Below, in pieces: positions 45,511 to 57,009 of a stretch of DNA of 64,000 nucleotides. The stretch spans positions 6,434,084 to 6,498,083 of the forward strand of contig NC_087072.1 of NCBI RefSeq assembly GCF_026151205.1. Direction: 5' to 3'. Numbering within the stretch: the stretch's first letter is position 1; each line of letters starts with the position of its first letter. The translations under genes and the position numbers were made by a program. The notes below the pieces were generated by a model. That model saw only the letters and a list, made by a program, of their open reading frames with translations, was not told where the DNA came from and made no database searches. This DNA is from Bolinopsis microptera (lineage: Eukaryota; Ctenophora; Tentaculata; Lobata; Bolinopsidae).

Positions 45511-46621
45511 AGAATGGCTGGTAACCATCCTGGTGTCGAGACTCAGCAGCAGTAGTAGAACCCGTCCCACTCAACACGTTCCAAAATGAGCGTCCATCAA
45601 CCTCGTCTGTTCTCCTTTTCCTTCTATCAACTCCTCCATTCATTCTAAGAAGCACTGTGTTACGAATCAAAGTGCCTAGTTTAGCTGTACCCCTCCAGTT
45701 AAGGTGGAGATAATCTGGTCGCTGGTCTCGGCCGATGTTTCTGGAGAACTGTTGGCTAAGAAGCCCAGCATCATCACAGAACCCACCGAACCCATCGACG
45801 TAAGTCACACCAAAATTTGAAGGGATCAGCTCTGTCAGAATAAGGCGGTTAAAGCAAACAACTTTTCTATTCAGTTCAGCAAGCTTTGTAGGCAGGGCTG
45901 GACAAACATATACATGTGCCTTAGGGTTAATAGCATGAATTTTCTCAATCTTTTTAATAAAGGGAATAAATACATTTCGTTTAATATCAGCTGTATTCTT
46001 GATCTCAGGTTTTTTAAGATCATTAATCGCACACATCAAAACAACGTTACGATAACCACATGTGACATATGGGTCAATCTGGTCAACCACTGGTGCAAAA
46101 TATTGCCTCCCAGGGAACCATTGTCCAAACGATTTCCTGGCATCTGACCCAAACTTAAGCCCCCCTGTATGACTGTCTCCTATGATGCACGTAGAGTTCT
46201 TGTTCCTGAAGCTAACTGAACGAAAAGTTAGGCTGTATCTGACCCCACCAGTTATTGCCCCATCCATGATACAGTGGCTGTAATACTCTTGGCTACTTCG
46301 TGTCATGCGATACATGGATCTTGGAACACATGGGTGGTCAAGGACTATATCATCCGTCTTCTTGTCAAAGAATTTTATGTTGCACTGGCCTCCGATGGAC
46401 ACAGTGAAAATTTCGGATTCGGGGTGGATGGTGGCTTCATCATCCGAATGTTTTGGTAGGGAGCCATCCTCTTTGAAGCGGTTGATCAGCAGACTATTGA
46501 TCTTCGGTTTCTCACCACTACAGAATGCCCCATTGATTTTGTCCATCAGTTTGGAGAAGCTAACCATTGATACAAAGGCCATAATCTTTCGCAAGCTCTT
46601 TAATATACACCTTGAAGCCAC
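45509..46621 (-). CDS. Retrotransposon ORF1: AlkB-like dioxygenase fused to SGNH/GDSL esterase, 370 aa
   Basis: Residues about 40-137 resemble an AlkB-type Fe(II)/2-oxoglutarate dioxygenase. They have H58-x-D60 (PKHSDDE), EIFTVSIGG, H116 (YYSHCIM) and R128/R134 (GVRYSLTFR), so both the metal triad and the 2-oxoglutarate arginine are present. Residues about 143-325 resemble an SGNH hydrolase: block I IIGDSH (D149-S150), block III AINDL (N200), and block V DYLHLN (D303, H306). SGNH esterase domains are known in ORF1 of CR1-type elements. AlkB enzymes remove alkyl groups from nucleic acids. A role in repairing or demethylating the element's RNA is inference. The frame may be extended at its N-terminus: another frame at 46742-46560 has related-looking sequence. 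The stop TGA (45509) overlaps the start of the ORF2 frame. Confidence 0.75.
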   Translation of the reverse strand: MASRCILKSLRKIMAFVSMVSFSKLMDKINGAFCSGEKPKINSLLINRFKEDGSLPKHSDDEATIHPESEIFTVSIGGQCNIKFFDKKTDDIVLDHPCVPRSMYRMTRSSQEYYSHCIMDGAITGGVRYSLTFRSVSFRNKNSTCIIGDSHTGGLKFGSDARKSFGQWFPGRQYFAPVVDQIDPYVTCGYRNVVLMCAINDLKKPEIKNTADIKRNVFIPFIKKIEKIHAINPKAHVYVCPALPTKLAELNRKVVCFNRLILTELIPSNFGVTYVDGFGGFCDDAGLLSQQFSRNIGRDQRPDYLHLNWRGTAKLGTLIRNTVLLRMNGGVDRRKRRTDEVDGRSFWNVLSGTGSTTAAESRHQDGYQPF

Positions 46622-46742
46622 ATTTTATATCCTTGAACCACACAATATAAACTAAAGCATGTTTTAGTGTAGACTTTTTGTCACAACAAGACTGCAACCT
46701 ATAGTAACAACTATAAACAGAACCCCTAATGTCTACTAACAA

Positions 46743-47275
46743 ATTTCTTCTAGTCCTAAAATGAGCCCTGTCTCTAAAAACCTAACTGAACTAGCGTTTC
46801 GGTGTGTGCAAAAGCTTTCAGGCACGCGCATTCCTTGCCCCGTTAGTTACCTGTCCTTCCAAAACCAAACTAGCAGTCAAGGACAAAAAGTCATACACCA
46901 AATGGGCATTATATTTTATGAATTGTTACATCTTTTTAGTCTGTAAAATGTGCTAAAATTAAATTTCTTGTTTCATTGAATTTCTTGTTTCATTGACTTG
47001 ATTCATGCCCCAGTTTTTGTTTGGATAATGTCATTCTTTTTGTATGTCTGGAATGGACCAATTATACTTCAGAATAATGGCATTTCGAAATTTGTGTTTG
47101 TTCAGAATATATAAGCAATAAACCCAAGCTGTTTTAGTGGCAAGGCTGTCAACCACGATGATGCTCTTTTCTTGTGTTTCTTCAAGACGTTGTTTGGTCA
47201 AAAAATCAGATGTCTCTATAACCTCCTTAAGCTGCTCATGAAACCTGTTTTCTTTGCCATTTCGAAATCATGTTT
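46743..47275. other. No gene seen
   Basis: Short frames only. A small tandem duplication (AATTTCTTGTTTCATTGA) lies at about 46961-46997. Confidence 0.4.
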
Positions 47276-48018
47276 AGTTGTGGACACAACAAGAAAATTG
47301 AGAATAATCTTGTGCGAGGGTAGGCACCCAGATGTCGTTTCTAACCCAAATAAACTTTAAGGAGGCTTCTCATCAGTAGCCGCACCTCCTTACTCAGTTT
47401 CTGAACTGGAATTCTATGGGCTTCCAGACGGCCAGACCGAGTATTACCATCCCATCCTTCTAGAGTTCATCACAAGTAGCACCCACCTTGAAGATCTTTG
47501 ACACCCAGACACACCCCATTGGCGAACAAACTTTGGATATAATCTTACATGCTCCCGAAGGAATCCCTGGTTTATGGTCTTTCTCATCGTCACCAGCACT
47601 TTCACTAGGTCACCAGCTCTTTCACTGAAGTCATCAGCCCTTTCACTGAAGTCATCAGATGTGACTCTGATCAACGGTATAGTTGTGGACACAACAAGAA
47701 AATTGAGAATAATCTTGTGCGAGGGTAGGGACCCAGATGTCGTTTCTAACCCAAATAAACTTTAAGGAGGCTTCTCATCAGTAGCCGCACCTCCTTACTC
47801 GGTTTCTGAACTGGAATTCTATGGGCTTCCAGACGGCCAGACCGAGTATTACCATCCCATCCTTCTAGAGTTCATCACAAGTAGCACCCACCTTGAAGAT
47901 CTTTGACACCCAGACACACCCCATTGGCGAACAAACTTTGGATATAATCTTACATGCTCCCGAAGGAATCCCTGGTTTATGGTCTTTCTCATCGTCACCA
48001 GCACTTTCACTAGGTCAC
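47276..48018. repeat. Direct duplication, about 338 bp repeated with a 405 bp period
   Basis: The segment starting AGTTGTGGACACAACAAGAA at 47276 recurs at 47681 and stays nearly identical to about 47613/48018. Differences are few, for example GTAGGCACC versus GTAGGGACC. The spacer holds a small minisatellite of the type CTTTCACTGAAGTCATCAGC. The near identity implies a recent duplication. Confidence 0.9.
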
Positions 48019-48268
48019 CTAGTTTTTGCGAGGAGGCCTTGGCAGATTTCCAGGTATTCACGAATTCTTCCCTCATATTATGACTGATTTGGATGGAGAG
48101 TTTAGATTTTGAGGAAGATGAGTGGGGGAAGTTGTATTTGATTAGAAGCTTTGAGATGCTGGTATACCAAGGAAGGCCCAGCATGATCTGTTCGTGAAAT
48201 ATAGCTATGATCTCTCTTTCAAGTGGTGAAATTTCAGGATTTAGATGATCATTTATTGCAGCATCCAA
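47849..48268 (-). other. Unrecognised open frame over the duplicated segment
   Basis: The minus-strand frame of 139 codons begins MDAAINDHLNPEISPLERE and runs into the duplicated segment. I recognise no family. The part that is not duplicated (residues 1-80) looks protein-like, with hydrophobic and charged spacing (LGLPWYTSISKLLIKYNF), and might be a transposon remnant. Confidence 0.25.
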
Positions 48269-48501
48269 GGGCTTGAAATTTTCACTCTTTCCATTTATCG
48301 TTCTTTGTAAATATGTGCACCACCTGCAGATGTCTTTTCTGTAAGCAGTAAGAGCTTAGAGCAAGCTCGAGTTCTTCTTCAACATCTTTCACCCATGACT
48401 TTAATTTGCATCAAATCAATGAGCTTAAAGTTAAGTCTGTTTTGGCTCAAATTTTTACAGAAGACCTAATAGTCCGATTAATAGCATGCATCTTTTAGGG
48501 A

Positions 48502-51053
48502 ATGAACTTCCTTTATCCCCAAGGCATAGACTTTACCAACTTTAAAGTAAAGAATGTGGTATATTGGAGGATTCTTACAAATCGTGTATGGAAAGTGTTC
48601 TGTCTATTTGCATTCTGCTTTGGCATCTTTGTTTGGATCAATCTAAGGTAAACAGCTTGTTTTATAACGGCAAATATTAATTATTTGTTTCATTGTCAAT
48701 TAAACTGATTTGCTGTGTTCAAGCCTACTCATAATGCCTTAAGATTTCTAGAATTATTTGTCTACCATCTTGCTCTTTTGTCCTGCATTGAAGGTTTGTG
48801 TTACATTTCAGGTGGAGTAGTTGGTACGGAACAGAACTAGAACCAAGATGTCAAGTGCCTGAAGAAGAGTTGGAAGATATGAGAATGATTGGACGTGAGA
48901 CTAAAGATATTCTTGATAAGCATAGTAAGTGGTTTGTATTTATTCTGATTTTCATATATGTTTAATATGTAAATGTGCAATAAATGGGGTAAAATTTTTA
49001 AATTACAGCCATTTAAAATCCCAACAATCTCTTTGCATCATCTCCTGTAGTTAGAGAGACCAAAATGTTTCAGTAACCAGTGATACTAAATTTTTATGAT
49101 TTTATCTTCAGCTACCAATGAATTCACAGGGTGAAATGTGCCTAAAGAACCATTTTTGTCAAGATTTTATTCATTGCTATTTCAGATATGACGTATGTGT
49201 TAGGATTTGGATCATTATGGGGGGCTCTCAGAATTGGAGATATCCTACCTTGGGATATTGATATTGATATTCGTAAGTTTAACTTAAACTATGTTCAACA
49301 ATTTCTCGAGTTTTTTGAGTTTATCAATCAAATTGTTAATTGAACAATTCTTCCTGCAGTTGTGATATTGGATAGACATTCAGATATTAGAGGAACAATT
49401 GATGGTTTAATAGTTGAGATGAAAGAACAGGGTATGGATGTTTATTACCGTGACTGGGTTGGTATTATTCAGGGTTACTCCCCTGTCTACAAATCACAGG
49501 TATGAACAATTCATGATAAGTTTATCAATCCTCTTATTTTTGAAGCACTGTTGTGTTAATTGACTTGTCATAAGTTTTTAATCTACCAAGCATTACATAG
49601 ACTTCCCATATTATAATAGTTGAGTCAGTTTTAGTCTTTGATATTGACTTCACTTTTTTCTGAATTCCTGTACCATTCTTACATAATAATACCATAATAA
49701 TCATACAAATCCAGTACCCCGAGAGTTTAGCACGCTGTTAACTAACACACCTCGTTATTACTGAAAGGTTCATGAATGGGTTAGGAGGGTATTGCATTCT
49801 GCACATGCATGTATGCATATCCACATTGTATTATTTGATCATTATTTCAACATACATTTAAAATTGGAGGACAGGGGAAGAAAAGCGTCGATATTTTAGA
49901 TACACTGGAACTTACTAAGAAAGATAACAAACTTTGTTAACCCATCTGCTGACTTACAAAAAGTAATGTTTCCGGGCTGCCAAACCTTCATCTTAATATT
50001 AGCAATGTTTGCATGATGCATTGAATATCTGTAATGCATTTCTTACGATTTTGTACCTGTAAAGTTAATCTTTTAATTGATGAAACTTGTGTCCTGTGTC
50101 TGTCAAAATAAAGTTCAGATATCACATTAATTTTATTGTTCTCTTTTATGTGGACCTCTGTTTACAACAAAAATGCAAATACAATGATGTGTCGGGATTA
50201 AACATGAAGTAATTCATGTCTCTCGGACACCGATCAGTATATGTATGAGTATCTTAAGAGTTTTCGGACGTTATCTGTATTTGAAAGACATTTATATTAT
50301 ATACATACATTATTATTTGACTGTTTCACACTTTTCACATTTCATCATTTTATTACTAGGTGGAGGTGATGTTATTGAGACTTTGGGCGGCCAAAATACT
50401 CCTGTTCTGAAAGTTGTCCTCTGTACTTGTTTCACTGACCCACGCTTTTTAGCATTTATACTTTTCGGCCCATTTTGTTCGATATGCTGTACATTTTTAT
50501 ACTTGCTATTTTGTAAAAGTTTCAAATCAAATCAAACTGTAATCCGACATCCCTTGAATGCTGACAATCGACCCTCTTTCCTCTTCAGCTTGACGTGTCA
50601 TTTTGGTGTGACTACTATGGCATGGGAATAATGCACAGATGTTCGGGGTGGGAGTCTTGGTTTTTCTTTATTCACCACAGATACAATTTTGCCTTTCCAG
50701 CAAGACTTGTAAAAACACCTCTTCCCACCCTTAATTTCGTAAAAAGGTAATATATAAGGTTTATCAAAAGTAGTGGTTCACGAATAAATACAAAACTGTA
50801 GATTCATATAGAATAAGCTGCTTCTTTATTTCTGAATAGTGGTTCTTACATACCATTGTTACCATTCCTGAACCACACCCGCAACCTAGTTTTCAAACTA
50901 ATCGCTTCAAAATTAAACGTTTTTTAAAGCCTTTAAAATCACAGTCAATAACCTCATCTCAGAAATTGGACTGTTCCCAGAGAAGGAATAGAACTGCAGA
51001 AATACCACTATCCAAAAGATTGGTGGAAAGTGGCTAAACCAAGGGGATGTTAG
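48502..51053 (+). CDS. LicD/fukutin-like transferase, copy 1 (244 aa)
   Basis: Exons 48502-48647, 48812-48924, 49186-49272, 49360-49499, 50589-50746, 50963-51053; total 735 nt, all phases consistent. The N-terminus has a short cytoplasmic tail and one hydrophobic segment (VFCLFAFCFGIFVWI), so a type II membrane protein of the Golgi or ER is likely. The core reads LGFGSLWGALRIGDILPWDI, with the acidic WDIDID motif that defines LicD family (PF04991) nucleotidyltransferase-fold enzymes. Further landmarks are YYRDWVGIIQGYSP, FWCDYYG, FPARLVKTPLP and DWWKVAKPRGC at the C-terminus. The family transfers phosphocholine or ribitol phosphate to glycans; the substrate here is unknown. It is the first of three tandem paralogues. 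Confidence 0.87.
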
Positions 51054-52525
51054 GACCAAATTTAGCGATTTATTTGTTATGTGACCCGGAGTTCCATTTA
51101 GTTCTACAAATATATTTGTATAATTTTTGTGTTTTGTATTGGCCCTCCCATGATAGGCATACTTTTTAGTGTTGTATATCGTATCCAGTAGTTTTTGCAA
51201 TATCTTAGCTTGAGTTAGCTCTACCAACATTGTTAGACCGATGTTCTGATTTGATATTGCAATCTGCATGCTACCAGCTGGGATTGGGATTTTATTATAA
51301 ATCAGCTGAGCTGATTTATAATGAAATCCCAATTTACCGTGCCCCGATATATCATGAACTCGGAATTACCAGGAAGTTATACTAGTTTAAATCATAACTC
51401 CGGATTTTTAATTTTTCGAAGAAGTTTGGCTGTACAATTCTGGTAAATCGGGGTATCACTGTATTAAAACAATCATTGTCGCCGACTAGATTACTTATTT
51501 AACTTTATTCAAGAAAGTTGCTTGTAAACTTATATTTGTTGTCTTGGGTATTTAATATATATATACATTTCTGTTTTGTATTAGATTATTAAACCGATCG
51601 AGATATATATTATATAATATACTCATTGTTTATCAAGTCATGACTGTTTTAATTTGATATCAATGTAGTAATATGTACATTGTGTACTTGAGTGTAGATT
51701 CAAAATGGGTTGATTAGATATATATATATATCCAATATCCATGGCCATGTATGTTGTGCAGAAAGTAAATTTATCAACTCAACGTCTATGGTGACGACTA
51801 TTTACCAAGAAACTATCACAACCCTTATCATAGACAGAATTCTAACCCAAACACGTATCTTAGTTTCCTGGCGATCAATATTTATAAATAAGTAATAAAT
51901 AGATTATAGAATCCACTTAACATCAATTATATAAACTTTTAGTTTCGCTACATGAGTTTATCATAGTTATAAGAGTTAATATTATCATTTAAAGTGTAAG
52001 TTGACATTCTGTTTAAAGTTTTATAAATAAATATACTTTAACGAGATTTCTTAGCGTTATCAATTTACAGTAAGGGGACACAGCAGTTCTAAGACCGATT
52101 AGTGCATTTTTGTTTGATAAGTAGTTCTAGTCACTGCTTATCAGCTTTACTAAAGTGTTTAGTTTGTTTCATACTATACTATAATTTTCCGAGTGGAGTT
52201 GTACCGTTGCTACGAATTTTGACTGATTAAATGTTGCCTTTGTTACAATTTTTACGTTTGAGTTAATAAACTATGATGATTATTATATATGAATTTTACT
52301 TGATAGAGTGCTTAACTTAATGTTAAATGTTTTTACAGGCTCTAATGAGTAATGATGTAGTTTTACGAAGATTTCAAGCCTTACGTTGTGTGTTTCCCTT
52401 CGTATTCAAAAGCATTATATTGTAAACAGTATTTCGAAATAGCTATGATAGATAGTTCTCAAATTATCCGTTCAGAATTATTGTTGAGGATGATGAGTAG
52501 TTGATAACTCACAATTTTTGAAGCT
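51054..52525. other. Spacer between LicD-like genes, with a pogo-type end and a hairpin
   Basis: A near-perfect hairpin spans about 51283-51333 (TTGGGATTTTATTATAAATC ... GATTTATAATGAAATCCCAA, meeting at AGCTGAGCT). Near 51440-51466, GGTAAATCGGGGTATCACTG followed by TA looks like the right end of a pogo-type MITE similar to that at 4413. No exon was found. Confidence 0.45.
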
Positions 52526-55175
52526 ATGGACTTTCTTTATCCCAAAGACATATCGACCAAAAACTTTACAACGAAGAATAAGTTATACTGGAAGATTCTT
52601 ACAGATCGTATATGGAAAGTGCTTTTTATGCTGGCCTTCTGTTTTGGATTCTATTGCTGGATAAATATAAGGTAAACTTTACCTTGATATTTCATTTGCA
52701 TACATTTTGTTTCCTTAACTCCGAAGGAAAAGAATGACTTTTTAAATTGAACCTCCACCCGGTGTTTTAATTATTTGCCCCGTTAAATTAAAATTCGTTA
52801 TATTGCAGATGGAGTACTTGGTATGGGACTCAATTAGAACCTAGATGTCAAGTTCCTGAAGAGGAGTTAGAAGATATGAGACTGATTGGACGTCAAACAA
52901 AAGATATCCTTGATAAGCATAGTTAGTTTGAATGATTGTACAATAATATCGATATGGAACATGAACCTAATTCATTTTTGCCGAATGTGATCACTTTTGA
53001 TTTCTGTGTTCACTGTTCATGACGTTATTATATTTCAGATATGACGTATGCATTAGGATTTGGTTCATTATGGGGAGCTCTAAGACATGGTGACATTTTA
53101 CCGTGGGATATTGATATTGATCTTAGTAAGTAAAAGTTTTCTTTAAGTGACCGTTCTTTGAATATGTTAATTCTTACTCCCTACATAAAACAGTGTATCT
53201 GTGTAGTGTGTAATAAGTCAATCGCTCATTGATCTAATGTTCAATCCATAAAACTTCAACAAATTTTTAAAATTTCAGGTTAAAGCTTTTACGAGTTACA
53301 ATGATGCGATATATATGCAGTCGATTTAATTAATTAGTTCATGATACAGATTGGTCTACAATTTAAATCAGTCTTTTAAAACCCTTTCTAATGCAGTTGT
53401 TGTATTGGATAGAAATTCTGACATCAAAGGAACGATTGATTGGCTAAAGAAGGAGATGGAAGCTCAGGGTATGGAAGTGTATTACCGAGATTGGATCGGT
53501 ATTATCCAGGGTTATTCTCCCGTCTACAAATCACAGGTACGATCAAAGCTAGACTATGAAAGGGTGTAGCATATGTCTTGAAATTGAAGCAAATATGATA
53601 ATCATCGTATCGTTAGAATTTAGATTCAATGCTATTGATACTATAAAATTACATTGATATATTACTCGCACATTGGGCTGAGGACCCCAGGCCCAAGTCA
53701 CAGTGCAATTGAAATTCCTATAATTGTCCTGGAAAGTGAAATGAAATTCACAGGCATTCGCTTCTTGACCATATAACATCCTCTGACAGTTAAACAATTT
53801 ACCTTAATGTAACTATATTGTCTAAATATAAATTGATAAAAAGTATAATTAATAAAATATGTTAAATAAAGTGTGTGTGTTTATAATTATGATTTATGGT
53901 ACATTGTTATTTATTATATTTATATTTTAGGCTGTAACCTTATTAGTTCAATGGAATAAACCTAGCATGCCTTGGTTGCAGCATCGCTTCACTTATAGGT
54001 GCATTTAGGGCCCGATGTAATTGCTATGATCAGTTTACTGGTCAACTGGTGTTTCGGTGTCCCTTATTTTGTTTACACTCGGTCACTTGTCAAGGCATGT
54101 AAGGTCATTCGGCGATATTTTCTTTGAAATAAAATGATGTATTTGTGTAACAATTTGAAAGTTTATTGATAAAAAAAAAAAAAATAACCAGCGCTACAAT
54201 TCTTCTGATGACAATTCTTGAACTAACTTTTCTTTGTTTCCTTAGCTTGATGTGACGTTTTGGTGTGACTACTACGGCACCGGGACAATGTTCAGGTGTT
54301 CGGGGTGGGAACAGTTCATCTTCTTTGTTAATTACAGATATCATTACATCTTCCCAGCCAGACTTGTAAAGCCACCTCTTCCCACCCTTAATTTTATTAA
54401 TAGGTCAGTGGCGGAATGTGGCAGATTGCTTTTGGTTTTAATGCATTAGTACCAAGGTTTTTAGTTTGGGAATAACGTTAATATACTGGTTACTTAAAGA
54501 ACACAAGTTTGTCTATTCTAACCTTGGTTTTGCTCAAATAAAGTTATCAACCATACAGATGAGGATGAGTTGAGTGTATTATTTAGAGCGATTTCCATCA
54601 ATAAGTTAACTGTTAAAGTCTTTAGCAACGAATATACAAAGGACAAATGAAACAACCAACATGTAATTAACAAACGGCCGCTTCGGCAACAATTAGCACT
54701 CAACAAGGTACAACTGAGCTTAGAATTACACTGACCCTTTTTCTAGTAGGCTATTGTATTGACAAAGCTAAACACCAAGCTAGGAAACTGATACCTAGCT
54801 TTCCTTCAAATCTCATGAGATGAAGCTTTGTGTGAAAGCTTTGTTTATACAGTGCTTACTGTAGAATTGGAGGCTGGTGTTTATCTTGTTAGAAGCCGAG
54901 TGTCGATACTTGCCAAAACGTTGGTTATTATTTTACTCGTCTCATTTTCCTTCTTATTTTCGTATGCTAGTTGCTTGTTGAGAGACGTAAAGTTAGACAT
55001 GAAAGTTGCTCCAAATGGTTTAACTTTACATCTCGAAAACAGTTTGTTGACTTGTTATTTGTTTTTTAGTTTATTTCATTACAGGTCGTGGCCAGTGCCG
55101 AGAAATGGTATAGAAATACAGAAAATACACTATCCGAATGATTGGTGGAAGGTGGCTAAACCAAAGGGCTGTTAG
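52526..55175 (+). CDS. LicD/fukutin-like transferase, copy 2 (244 aa)
   Basis: Exons 52526-52671, 52809-52921, 53039-53125, 53397-53536, 54246-54403, 55085-55175. The exon lengths are identical to those of copy 1. The membrane anchor reads VLFMLAFCFGFYCWI. The core is LGFGSLWGALRHGDILPWDI with WDIDID retained. YYRDWIGIIQGYSPVY, FWCDYYGTGTMFRC and DWWKVAKPKGC follow. The whole reading frame is intact, with GT-AG introns throughout, and all signature residues are kept, so it should be functional. Confidence 0.87.
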
Positions 55176-55819
55176 GACCAAGTTTATGTTGTAAAGTTGT
55201 AATTTGTTGCTTACTCATCATCCCTGAACATGCTTAATATGATCCTGATTCACGAGCTCCATTCACCACCTTTATCATGCCTTATCAGATAGTATCTTAA
55301 GTGAATATTACTTGCATTATTAGGAATGAAGTACCTGTGGCGCTTTTAGGTTTTAGCCAAACGAATATCATTGCAATGGTTGCTTTTTACGTGTAAATTT
55401 TAAATTATCAATATTTTATCATCTTCTTTTGTTTTTTCATGTATGGCTATTGGCTGTGTATAATTTGATTCTGTTCTATTCTACGAACAATTTATTTTTG
55501 TATCTTAATAACTACTGTTATGTTTTTAGAAGAAAATGTTAATTATTTTAATTATTTTTGCATGAAAGATTTTGTTGTATCTTAATCATTTTTTGTATCT
55601 TAATCATTTTAATTTTTTGATTATTTTAATGCTTTTTAATCTTTTGATTCTTATTTCTTAATCTTTTATTTTTCTAACTCTGAAGAAAGACTTTCAAAAA
55701 GCAGACAGAACCTTGATAATCTGAATTTTATGTCCTGATAATATGACATTCATATCTTTTTGTTCTTCTTAGATTAAGTATTGGAGCTTTTTATCTTATA
55801 AATTTATTCATCTCAATTA
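55176..55819. other. AT-rich spacer, no gene seen
   Basis: The 3' region of LicD-like copy 2 is rich in T runs and in repeats of the type TTTGTATCTTAATCATTTT (about 55573-55615). No exon was recognised. Confidence 0.45.
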
Positions 55820-55966
55820 GGGGTCGTTCGCATATTACGTAATCACTTTTTGAACAATTTGTACCCCCCCTCCGTTATCTATTTTACACATAGCTATTGA
55901 TTACTAGCTTAATCATTTGGAAACCCCCTCCCCCCACGGCTGATTACGTAATATGTGAACGACCCC
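55820..55966. mobile_element. 147 bp MITE with GGGGTCGTTC termini
   Basis: The inverted ends GGGGTCGTTCGCATATTACG and CGTAATATGTGAACGACCCC match over about 24 bp and enclose about 100 bp without coding potential. I recall this terminal type as a frequent short element in invertebrate genomes. The superfamily is not clear from the flanks. Confidence 0.75.
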
Positions 55967-56179
55967 TTGTGCTGCGCAGTTAATCTCGATATAATCAATA
56001 ATAATAATAAAACATAATAAATTGCAAACTGTAAACAAATTGTTTTTGATTGCTGAGTTTTTAATGAGAAAAATGGCATAATATGTGCAATTGGTTCAGA
56101 ATTTTTGTTATTATATTCACTGTGTTTTTTATTTAAAGTTAAGCGAAGTTATTGTAGCCGATAATTCTCTTTGGGGAAA

Positions 56180-57009
56180 TTGGTCGTTTAGCTCCGGACA
56201 GTCTATGCAACGTCTATGCAACGTCCGTGCAACAACAAAAGAACCGTCTATGCAACGTCTATGCAACGTCCCTGCACAATGAACACTCTATGCACACTCC
56301 CTGCACGGTCAGTCTATGCAACGTCTATGCAACGTCTATGCAACGTCCCTGCACAGTACCATATGAACACCGGCTACTAGCCGGCTACTAGCCGGCTAGT
56401 AGCCACTTTTGTAATAACAGCTCCTCAACTTCACATTAACAACCGGCTACTAACCGGCACTTGAAAAGTGGTCACTAGCCGGCTACTAACCGGCTACTAG
56501 CCGGCTAGTGACCACAAAGTGGCTACTAACCGGCTACTAAGCGGTCACTAGCCGGCTATTAGCCGAGCTCTAAAGCAGACCTATTAGTAGCCGGTTCTAA
56601 ACCGGCTAGTGACCGGTTAGTAGCCGGTTAGTAGCCACTTGGTGGTTACTAGCCGGTTAGTAGCCGGTTAGTAGCCGGTTAGTAGCCGGCTAGTGACCGC
56701 TTTCTAAGTGCCGGCTAGTAGCCGGTTTGGAACCGGCTACTAGTAGGTCTGCTTTAGAGCTCGGCTACTAGCCGGCTAGTAGCCGGCTAGTAGCCGGCTA
56801 GTAGCCGGTGTTCATATGGTACTGTGCAGGGACGTTGCATAGACGTTGCATAGACGTTGCATAGACGTTGCATAGACTGACCGTGCAGGGAGTGTGCATA
56901 GAGTGTTCATTGTGCAGGGACGTTGCATAGACGTTGCATAGACGGTTCTTTTGTTGTTGCATGGACGTTGCATAGACGTTGCATAGACTGTCCGGAGCTA
57001 AACGACCAA
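56180..57009. repeat. 830 bp foldback element built of two minisatellites
   Basis: The outer arms begin TTGGTCGTTTAGCTCCGGAC and end with its reverse complement. From there inward both arms carry several copies of CGTCTATGCAA, then many copies of CCGGCTACTAG or CCGGTTAGTAG. An inner hairpin (GAGCTCTAAAGCAGACCTA ... TAGGTCTGCTTTAGAGCTC) lies at about 56568-56763, and the centre is near 56665. The whole element can fold on itself. No coding potential is seen. Confidence 0.9.

Larger units (their letters stand above)
40964..46742 (-). mobile_element. Non-LTR retrotransposon with AlkB-SGNH ORF1 and PHD-EN-RT ORF2, broken
   Basis: Read on the minus strand, ORF1 (46621-45509) is followed immediately by ORF2. 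ORF2 has a PHD-like finger and endonuclease (about 45500-43763), then reverse transcriptase (42582-40964). A hAT element (42583-43754) splits ORF2. One base-length change in a seven-base A/T run at 44978-44984 breaks the endonuclease frame. The fourth residue of the RT catalytic motif is Asn instead of Asp. The copy is therefore not active as it stands. Confidence 0.8.

Noticed and set aside
53937..53999. A possible exon after TATATTTTAG within LicD-like copy 2
   Set aside because: It has no counterpart in copies 1 and 3, and the six known exons already join in phase.
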